DNA of 24,015 nt from a virus. A program made the translations under genes and the position numbers. Where the stretch lies: positions 1-24,015 of IMG/VR virus record IMGVR_UViG_3300032235_000863; one strand, given 5' to 3'. The notes under the pieces are model-generated. The model was not told where the DNA came from. It did no database searches and saw only the letters and a program-made list of their open reading frames with translations. Of the stretch, positions 13,742-20,449 are shown in pieces (within the stretch, counting starts at the first letter, position 1; every line of letters starts with the position of its first letter).

Positions 13742-16700
13742 ATGGGTCTTTCACGCCTCGATAATTTTTTGAAGTCTGTAAGAGGAACAATATTATATGT
13801 TGATCCAAATAGTCTTGACTCCACTGATAGTATTGAAAATCAGGGGAATAGCCTCACAAGACCATTTAAAACTATTCAAAGAGCATTAATTGAAGCATCT
13901 AGATTTTCTTATCAAAGAGGATTAAACAACGATAGATTTGGCAAAACAACTATTCTAGTTTATCCAGGAGATCATATTGTTGATAATAGACCCGGTTGGA
14001 TTCCTGACGGGACAAATAATTATAAGTTAAGAAATGGAACATCATCAAATGATTTTCCACCATTTGATTCAACAACTAGTTTTGATTTAACAGACCCAAA
14101 TAATTCTCTCTACAAATTGAATAGTATTCATGGTGGTGTTATTATACCTCGTGGTACTTCACTTATTGGTATGGATCTTCGCAAAACAAAGATCCGTCCA
14201 AAATATGTTCCAAATCCAGAAAATGATAATATTGAAAATTCTGCTATTTTCCGCATAACAGGTGGATGTTATTTTTGGCAGTTTTCTATTTTTGATGCGG
14301 ACCCAAATGGATTATGCTATGTAGATTATACAGATAATCTGTTTGTACCCAATTTTTCTCACCACAAATTAACAGCATTTGAATATGTTGATGGAGTAAA
14401 TAATGTCACGATTCAAGACGTATTTTATCAAAATCGTCTGAACTATGATAGAACTGATCTTGACATGTATTATGAAAAGGTTGGTATTGCATACGGAGCT
14501 TCTTCTGGAAGAGCAATTGAACCAGATTACCCATCAGATTCTTTAGATATTGAACCAAAAATTGATGAATATAGAATTGTTGGATCTACTGGTATTTCTG
14601 TTGGTATTACAAGTATTAGATCTGGAAATGGTGTTGTTTCTTCTAATAAGATTAGAGTTACTGCAGTAAATCCCATTCCAGGATTAGAAGTTGACACACC
14701 TATCCGCATTGAAGGAATTTCTGCAGATGGATATAACGGTCAATTTGTTATTTCTGAAAAATTAGATGATCGTACTATTGTTTATACAGTTCAAAATTCA
14801 CCTGCAGTAGCACTTCCCTCTCCTGCAGGATCAATTCTATCTCTTTCTTCTGATACTGTTACTTCAGCTTCTCCTTACATTTTTAACATCTCAATGAGAT
14901 CTGTGTATGGAATGTGTGGTGTTTTAGCAGATGGAGATAAAGCTGGTGGATTCAAGAGCATGGTTATTGCTCAGTTTACTGGTATTGGACTACAAAAAGA
15001 TGATAAAGCTTTCGTAATTTATAATCCAGACACAGGATTATACGAAGATAATACAATAGTTGGTAATGAAACTCTAAGTTCAAATTCTAGATCTGTATTT
15101 AAACCAAAATATAAAAATTATCACATTAAATGTATTAACGATGCGTTCATTCAAAACGTTTCAATTTTTGCCATTGGATATGCTGAACATTTTTCATCTG
15201 AAAGTGGTGGAGATATGTCCATCACGAACTCTAACTCAAACTTTGGTGCAAAATCATTAGTTTCTAGTGGATTTAGAAGAAACGCTTTTCCAAGAGATGA
15301 TTTTGGTTACATAACACATATTATTCCACCAAAAGAATTTCCTATAGATGAATACTCAGTTGAATTTGCATCATTAGATGTTGCAACAACTATAGGAATT
15401 GGAACAACTACTGAAAGATTGTATCTTTATTCTCAAACAGATCAGGATGTTCTTCCAGAACATGTTATTGAAGGTTTTAGAATTGGGGCAAAGGAAAATG
15501 ATTATTTGAATTTAACAATATCTCAAAATGGAATTACTGATCAATACATATCTAGAATTGTGATGTCAAATTCTCAGACAAGTTCTGAGAAATCTTTTAG
15601 AGTTTCTAGAAGTATTGCAGGAATCAACAGTATAGGTCAATATAGCACTACCTCTCAAGAAAATGTAATTACCTTACAACAAATTCATACGTTTGAAAAT
15701 GGAGAAACAGTTCGTGTCATCAGTGATAATGGACAATTACCAGATGGTTTATCTCCAAATAGTGTTTATTATGTAATTACAAATGCCAATGCTTCTAGCG
15801 GACTTACTACGACAAGAAATATTAAACTTGCAAATACACTAAACGATGCGAAAAACTCCAATGAAATTTCTATTAATAATATAGGTGGAAGTTTAACTAT
15901 AGTAAGTAGAGTATCAGATAAAAAACCAGGTGATATTGGGCACCCAATTCAATGGGATACTTCGCAAAATCAGTGGTATATAAAAGTTGCAACTGCATCT
16001 ACAGATAATACGATTAGATCAGCTTTCTCAGCACTAGGAACTCCTATTCTTGGTAATGTAACTCCAAGAACATTTATTACTCGTAAAAAAGATAATAGAA
16101 ATTCTTCCGATAGAATTTATAGATTTAGATACGTAATTCCATCAGATACAAATAATTCTTATGGAAAACCACCAACAGATGGATTTGTAATTCAAGAATC
16201 AAATACATCTATTGGATCAACTGATGGTGAAATCCAAACTTACTTTGGAAGTGGATCCTTAAGCAATATTAATCAACAAAGAAACTTTAGATTTATTTCA
16301 AATGCAAATTGGAGTGGAAATTCTGCCAATATTTTAACAGAACTTCCCCACAATTTATTAGTTGGAACTCAAGTTGAGTTAGTAAATATTGAAAGTGGAT
16401 ATAATCCAACTGGAGCTGCACAAACTGGATTTAACAGACTATACACTGTTACAGGTGTAACAAGTTCTAGAGAGTTTGTTGTAGGATTAAATACAGATCC
16501 TGGTGCATTTTTAAATGATATTAATGTTCGTAATACATCTCTACCTTATTTTAAAAAGAAAAAGTATCTAACAACCTATTTTATTCAACAAACTAAAGAA
16601 GTTCAAAAATATATTACAGGAGAACAGGATGGAATTTACCACATAACTGTTCTTAATGCTTCAAACTCTCCAGTAGTAAATCCATTTTTTGATGATAATT

Positions 16701-19700
16701 ATGCACAACCGGTTAAGAATCTTTATCCACAATTAAACAGAGATAATCCAGTTTCTGATCCAACAGAAACTAATTCTTTTGCATCATCATCTTTAATTGG
16801 CGAAGTTGTAGTTAATGATGTAAAAAGTAGTATTACAAAAGAAACGATTAATAAATTATTAAAAGATGTTAATATTGGTATTGGTGTAACAAATATTATA
16901 TCTACAACAAATACATCCCATGATATTTTTACATCTGTTGATCATGGATTTAATAGAATTACAAAAGTTGGTATCGCCAAAACTGGTACTGGATATGTGC
17001 CTGGAACGTATCATAATGCAAAACTAATTGGATTTGTTGGATCTCCATCCGGACTTCATGCTACAGCAAAAGTAACAATTGATTCTTACGGAAGTATTTC
17101 TAATGTTATTATTATGCATGGGGGAAGTTCCTACGGAATCGGTAACACTTTATCAGTTGTAGGAATTCCAACAATCACTGGACATAGTGTTGGTGTGGTT
17201 TCTGTTACTAAAATATATGATAATGTAGGAGATGTCATCAAAATTTCTGGCATTTCTTCCAACTCATATTCGGCATACAATGATTTGTATAGAATCGTTA
17301 ATGTTAAAGTTGGAGCTGCTAAGAGTTTTGTTACAGAATCTGCATATTCAGTCGTAGGTGCTGCTATAACCACAACTGGAATCGGAAATACTATTTCCTC
17401 TGGGTCATTTGCGTATTTAACTGGAAAGGCAGTTGCTATTTCTAGCGTTAGATATACACCATCTACAGGTATTGCAACAATAGTAACTTCCAATTATCAT
17501 GGATTTAACATTGAAAATAAAATTAGATTAGCTGGATCTGATGCATCATTATACAATGGAGATTTTGTCATTACCAGTAATGTCGGGTTAACTTCATTCA
17601 CTGTTAATGTCGGAATTAGAACACTCTCTCCAAACGTCACCACTTTGGGATATGTTTATCCTAGAGGAATCGCATCAAATGATGGGATTGTTTCATCAGA
17701 TAATGAAAATATTGGTGGTAGAATGGCATATACTTATGCCGGAATTACAACGTCCCTTTATTTTGAGATTTCAGATTCAACGACAGATAATGTAACTATT
17801 AGAGGAATTCAAAATCTTGACATAAGAATAGGTGATTATCTACAAATAGACAATGAAATAGTCAGAGTTAAAACTACTGTTTCTCAAACAATTGCCGAGG
17901 GTGATCCAATTTATGTTTTCAGAGGGGCATTTGGAACAATAGCAGCAAGTCACAGAATTAATTCTACTGTCAAGAGAATATTTGTAAATCCTGTTGAATT
18001 GAGAAGAAATTCTATTATTCGTGCTTCTGGGCATACTTTTGAATATGTTGGATTTGGTCCAGGCAACTATTCTACCGCATTCCCAGATAAACAGGACCGC
18101 TTAATTTCTGCCCAAGAGGAACTCTTAGCACAATCTACCAGAAAAGATGGGGGTGTAAACTTCTACACTGGTATGAATGATAAAGGAATTTCATACTCGG
18201 GTAACAAAAAATTAAGCACAATTAATGGACAAGAAGAAATTTTTGATACTCCTTTCCAGACTGTAACTGGTGAAGATATTTCAAATGAATCTGCAATTAA
18301 TATTACCAGTGCAATTGAAGGTAATTTCACAAGATCTATTCGGGTTGAAGGTGGATCTGATGGTAAAGCGATTTCAGAATTTAATGGACCTATTTTAATA
18401 AATGACAAATTAACGTCAACTTCACCTAGAGGTGTTGAAGCGGTTTCTCTATTTTTACAAGGTGATGCTTCAGTTTCTAGAAAATATACTGTTGGTATTT
18501 CCACACCATCACTTGCAGGAAACCCAGGAGACGTTCAATATAATGCATCTCCAACGACAGGTGATTATATTGGATGGGTTTGGACTACAAATAATCAGTG
18601 GGAGAGATTTGGTAGAATTTTCCCATATTCAGAAAATACTATCGGCGTTTCTGCGAATAATAGTTATGTTGGTCTTGCTTCTAACCTCAACTTTACTGGA
18701 TCTGGATCAGTTAAAGTTAGTGGATCATATAATTCAGTTGGTATAGCAACATTTACTATATCGGCCGATCCTTCTGCAATTGGACTTCGTAGGGAAGGTT
18801 CTTATCTTGGAGTTACAACTCAAATTGATTTAAGAACTAGAAACTTAGATCTCACTACACAAATTACACCAGCAGGAATTTCTACAGTTACTATAGTTGG
18901 ACTTGGTACTACAGAATCTCATAGAGCTACCCAATTTATCAAAATTGGAGCAACAGCAACTAATTTCTTAAAAGCTGGTGGCGCAGATTCTACACTTACA
19001 TCTTCTGAAGTTACTACTGCTCTTGGATTTATTCCTGCAAACTCATCTTCAGTCTCTGGCGAATATCCATTAGGAAACTCTGTAGTTCTTGATAGTATTG
19101 ATCAGTCAATAAATGGAGGACCATTTAATGGTTCAAGAACTGATTTTACGATGAAAATTAATGGAAATGCATTTATCCCTGCAGGTAATTCTGCTAACTT
19201 GCTTGTTTCTATTGGTGGAGTAATTCAAAAACCAGGAACAGATTATACAATTGTTCAAACTGCAGGAGCAAATACTAGCACAATTAGATTCGCAACTGCC
19301 CCACAAACAGGGAAGTCTCATTTTATTGTTGCATTAGGAGGTCAAGGTGCATTATTAAGTGACCTTGCATGGAATAACAAAGGCGAATTAGTTGCCGCTG
19401 TGGGCGATAATACTGCAGCAATTGTAGGTCCAGGTGCTGATGGAACTTTCTTTACCGCAGATTCAACAGTTGGAGTTGGAGTAACTTGGAAAACTCTTTA
19501 TGATGTTACAACGACATCTACTGGTAAAACACTGACAAATCGTGAGTTTTGTAATGTAACTGCAAATAGTATCACAATATCTCTTCCATCAACTCCTCAA
19601 ACAGGATGGTTTGTTCTTATCGGAAATACTGGTTCATTTACCAATATAACTGTCGGTAGAAATGGAAGTAATATTATGGGACTTGCAGAAGATATGATAT

Positions 19701-19768
19701 TAGACTTTGAATATGCTTCAGTTGGGTTTATGTTTGTCAACGCTTCTCTTGGATGGAGATTAATTTAA
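13742..19768 (+). CDS. Giant modular tail-fiber / virion structural protein
   Basis: A 2008-residue protein. The start (LSRLDNFLKS..GTILYVDP, then RPFKTIQRALIEASRF, IIPRGTSLIGMDLRKTKIRP) matches the opening of pectin-lyase-like beta-helix virion proteins found in T4-like cyanophages. Later parts are strand-rich with repeating (V/I)GI.T/VGIT motifs. A GxGY-type repeat pair (GTGYVPGTYHN, GGSSYGIGNT) lies near residues 1075-1143. Near 1593-1623 is GNPGDVQYN...GDYIGWVWTT..QWERFG, and near 1803-1866 a fiber module (FIPAGNSANLLVSIGGVIQKPGT..TI) that recurs widely in cyanophage fibers. The last 120 residues (NSITISLPSTPQTGWFVLIG, NGSNIMGLAED, ASLGWRLI) form a likely tip domain. No enzyme signature was found. 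Probably an attachment structure; a specific gene name would be a guess. Confidence 0.8.
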   Translation: MGLSRLDNFLKSVRGTILYVDPNSLDSTDSIENQGNSLTRPFKTIQRALIEASRFSYQRGLNNDRFGKTTILVYPGDHIVDNRPGWIPDGTNNYKLRNGTSSNDFPPFDSTTSFDLTDPNNSLYKLNSIHGGVIIPRGTSLIGMDLRKTKIRPKYVPNPENDNIENSAIFRITGGCYFWQFSIFDADPNGLCYVDYTDNLFVPNFSHHKLTAFEYVDGVNNVTIQDVFYQNRLNYDRTDLDMYYEKVGIAYGASSGRAIEPDYPSDSLDIEPKIDEYRIVGSTGISVGITSIRSGNGVVSSNKIRVTAVNPIPGLEVDTPIRIEGISADGYNGQFVISEKLDDRTIVYTVQNSPAVALPSPAGSILSLSSDTVTSASPYIFNISMRSVYGMCGVLADGDKAGGFKSMVIAQFTGIGLQKDDKAFVIYNPDTGLYEDNTIVGNETLSSNSRSVFKPKYKNYHIKCINDAFIQNVSIFAIGYAEHFSSESGGDMSITNSNSNFGAKSLVSSGFRRNAFPRDDFGYITHIIPPKEFPIDEYSVEFASLDVATTIGIGTTTERLYLYSQTDQDVLPEHVIEGFRIGAKENDYLNLTISQNGITDQYISRIVMSNSQTSSEKSFRVSRSIAGINSIGQYSTTSQENVITLQQIHTFENGETVRVISDNGQLPDGLSPNSVYYVITNANASSGLTTTRNIKLANTLNDAKNSNEISINNIGGSLTIVSRVSDKKPGDIGHPIQWDTSQNQWYIKVATASTDNTIRSAFSALGTPILGNVTPRTFITRKKDNRNSSDRIYRFRYVIPSDTNNSYGKPPTDGFVIQESNTSIGSTDGEIQTYFGSGSLSNINQQRNFRFISNANWSGNSANILTELPHNLLVGTQVELVNIESGYNPTGAAQTGFNRLYTVTGVTSSREFVVGLNTDPGAFLNDINVRNTSLPYFKKKKYLTTYFIQQTKEVQKYITGEQDGIYHITVLNASNSPVVNPFFDDNYAQPVKNLYPQLNRDNPVSDPTETNSFASSSLIGEVVVNDVKSSITKETINKLLKDVNIGIGVTNIISTTNTSHDIFTSVDHGFNRITKVGIAKTGTGYVPGTYHNAKLIGFVGSPSGLHATAKVTIDSYGSISNVIIMHGGSSYGIGNTLSVVGIPTITGHSVGVVSVTKIYDNVGDVIKISGISSNSYSAYNDLYRIVNVKVGAAKSFVTESAYSVVGAAITTTGIGNTISSGSFAYLTGKAVAISSVRYTPSTGIATIVTSNYHGFNIENKIRLAGSDASLYNGDFVITSNVGLTSFTVNVGIRTLSPNVTTLGYVYPRGIASNDGIVSSDNENIGGRMAYTYAGITTSLYFEISDSTTDNVTIRGIQNLDIRIGDYLQIDNEIVRVKTTVSQTIAEGDPIYVFRGAFGTIAASHRINSTVKRIFVNPVELRRNSIIRASGHTFEYVGFGPGNYSTAFPDKQDRLISAQEELLAQSTRKDGGVNFYTGMNDKGISYSGNKKLSTINGQEEIFDTPFQTVTGEDISNESAINITSAIEGNFTRSIRVEGGSDGKAISEFNGPILINDKLTSTSPRGVEAVSLFLQGDASVSRKYTVGISTPSLAGNPGDVQYNASPTTGDYIGWVWTTNNQWERFGRIFPYSENTIGVSANNSYVGLASNLNFTGSGSVKVSGSYNSVGIATFTISADPSAIGLRREGSYLGVTTQIDLRTRNLDLTTQITPAGISTVTIVGLGTTESHRATQFIKIGATATNFLKAGGADSTLTSSEVTTALGFIPANSSSVSGEYPLGNSVVLDSIDQSINGGPFNGSRTDFTMKINGNAFIPAGNSANLLVSIGGVIQKPGTDYTIVQTAGANTSTIRFATAPQTGKSHFIVALGGQGALLSDLAWNNKGELVAAVGDNTAAIVGPGADGTFFTADSTVGVGVTWKTLYDVTTTSTGKTLTNREFCNVTANSITISLPSTPQTGWFVLIGNTGSFTNITVGRNGSNIMGLAEDMILDFEYASVGFMFVNASLGWRLI

Positions 19769-19787
19769 TTTAAAAGGAGGATTCCAA

Positions 19788-19994
19788 ATGTCTCAAACAC
19801 AAGTAGATTTAATTTTAGACGGGTCTGTGGGAACATCTGACCTAGCCGATTCATCTGTGACAACTGCAAAGTTGGCAGATGCAAATGTGACGACAGCAAA
19901 AATTGCAGATGGTGCGGTCACAAAAGGAAAACTTGATTCAAGTATTACTTTTAGCGCACCATTTACTACTATTGGGTTTTTTATTCCAATTTAA
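19788..19994 (+). CDS. Short fiber-like protein with (A)D..VTTAKLAD repeats
   Basis: A 68-residue protein preceded by the best ribosome binding site in the window (AAAGGAGG, 7 nt before ATG). Residues 14-50 are a chain of near-repeats (TSDLADSSVTTAKLADANV, TTAKIADGAVTKGKLDSS), a trimeric shaft motif seen in phage fibers. It then ends abruptly in a hydrophobic tail (FSAPFTTIGFFIPI). Fiber proteins with this motif usually continue into a longer tip domain, so this may be a truncated fiber or an adapter. Its stop lies 3 nt from the stop of an opposite-strand gene, tail to tail. The strong ribosome binding site argues that it is expressed. Confidence 0.7.
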   Translation: MSQTQVDLILDGSVGTSDLADSSVTTAKLADANVTTAKIADGAVTKGKLDSSITFSAPFTTIGFFIPI

Positions 19995-19997
19995 TTA

Positions 19998-20378
19998 TCA
20001 ACTACCATCTTCTTTTATTGAAATAATATTATATGCATTAATATTACTTAATGAGAAGGTATGCCCATTAGCGAGCATAATTTCTGTAGGAAAAGCTAGT
20101 GTATCTACTATAGAAAAATTTGCCGCAACTGCATTATTTGCCGTCATAGCACTTAAAGTAATAGGACTTGTAGTACTATTACCTGAATAAAATGCGATAT
20201 TTTTTCCAAATGCTCCCACATTATTATGAATTACAGAAACTGCTCCACCAGAACCCCAACTCATAGTTACATTATTTACGTCAACAGCACGAGCATAATT
20301 AATGATAATTCTTACATTTTGTCCCGTGCTATTAGTATAAGAAAAATTGCTAGATCCACTAAAAACTTCAGAAGCCAT
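19998..20378 (-). CDS. Fiber-tip-like beta-rich protein on the opposite strand
   Basis: The only convincing minus-strand gene here, 126 residues. Composition is Ser/Thr/Asn/Gly-rich and beta-like: SGSSNFSYTNSTGQNVRIII, MSWGSGGAVSVIHNN, FGKNIAFYSGN, IVDTLAFPTEIMLANGHTFSLSN, AYNIISIKEDGS. I recognise this as the kind of small tip domain that ends cyanophage fibers, though not a named family. There is no signal peptide. A CTAAATAATA element (20401-20410 in reverse) could serve as its late promoter. It converges on the 68-residue gene and diverges from the 990-residue fiber, so it has its own transcription unit. A shadow plus-strand frame over the same DNA has no comparable composition. Orientation is the odd feature. 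Confidence 0.7.
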   Translation of the reverse strand: MASEVFSGSSNFSYTNSTGQNVRIIINYARAVDVNNVTMSWGSGGAVSVIHNNVGAFGKNIAFYSGNSTTSPITLSAMTANNAVAANFSIVDTLAFPTEIMLANGHTFSLSNINAYNIISIKEDGS

Positions 20379-20400
20379 ATTTACTGTTAATATACTTTTT

Positions 20401-20410
20401 TATTATTTAG
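20401..20410 (-). promoter_or_regulatory. Possible late promoter of the opposite-strand gene
   Basis: On the minus strand this reads CTAAATAATA, close to the late core, about 25 nt upstream of the minus-strand ATG at 20378. It lies back to back with the plus-strand TATAAATA at 20416-20423. Confidence 0.35.
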
Positions 20411-20415
20411 TGTCT

Positions 20416-20423
20416 TATAAATA
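20416..20423 (+). promoter_or_regulatory. T4-type late promoter for the collagen-like fiber gene
   Basis: TATAAATA is an exact match to the T4 late consensus, 27 nt before the ATG at 20450. It is the clearest late promoter in the window and helps to identify the weaker ones. Confidence 0.8.
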
Positions 20424-20430
20424 ACTAGAA

Positions 20431-20449
20431 AGGTAGGCGCTCTCCACCT
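20431..20449 (+). promoter_or_regulatory. Hairpin abutting the start codon of the 990-residue fiber gene
   Basis: AGGT (20431-20434) pairs with ACCT (20446-20449), and inside it GG (20436-20437) pairs with CC (20444-20445), leaving a bulged A and a 6-nt loop. The 3' arm ends at the base before ATG (20450), and the AGG elements that would bind the ribosome are in the 5' arm. Confidence 0.45.

Noticed and set aside
17131-17493. Minus-strand frame of 120 residues inside the giant fiber gene
   Set aside because: It is a Val/Pro/Thr-rich shadow of a repetitive beta-rich reading frame with no start signals of its own.
19971-19990. Bidirectional terminator between the converging stops (ATTGG...CCAAT)
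   Set aside because: Only a 5-bp AT-rich stem with a 10-nt loop and a weak T tail; too poor to call.
19903-20190. Plus-strand frame of 95 residues across the stub and the reversed gene
   Set aside because: It overlaps two better genes, has no ribosome binding site and its hydrophobic composition looks like a complement of the minus-strand gene.
19940-20449. Inverted repeats flanking the reversed fiber-tip gene, as for a DNA invertase switch
   Set aside because: Comparison of the two boundary regions by eye gave only matches of about 5 bp; no recombinase gene is in the window.
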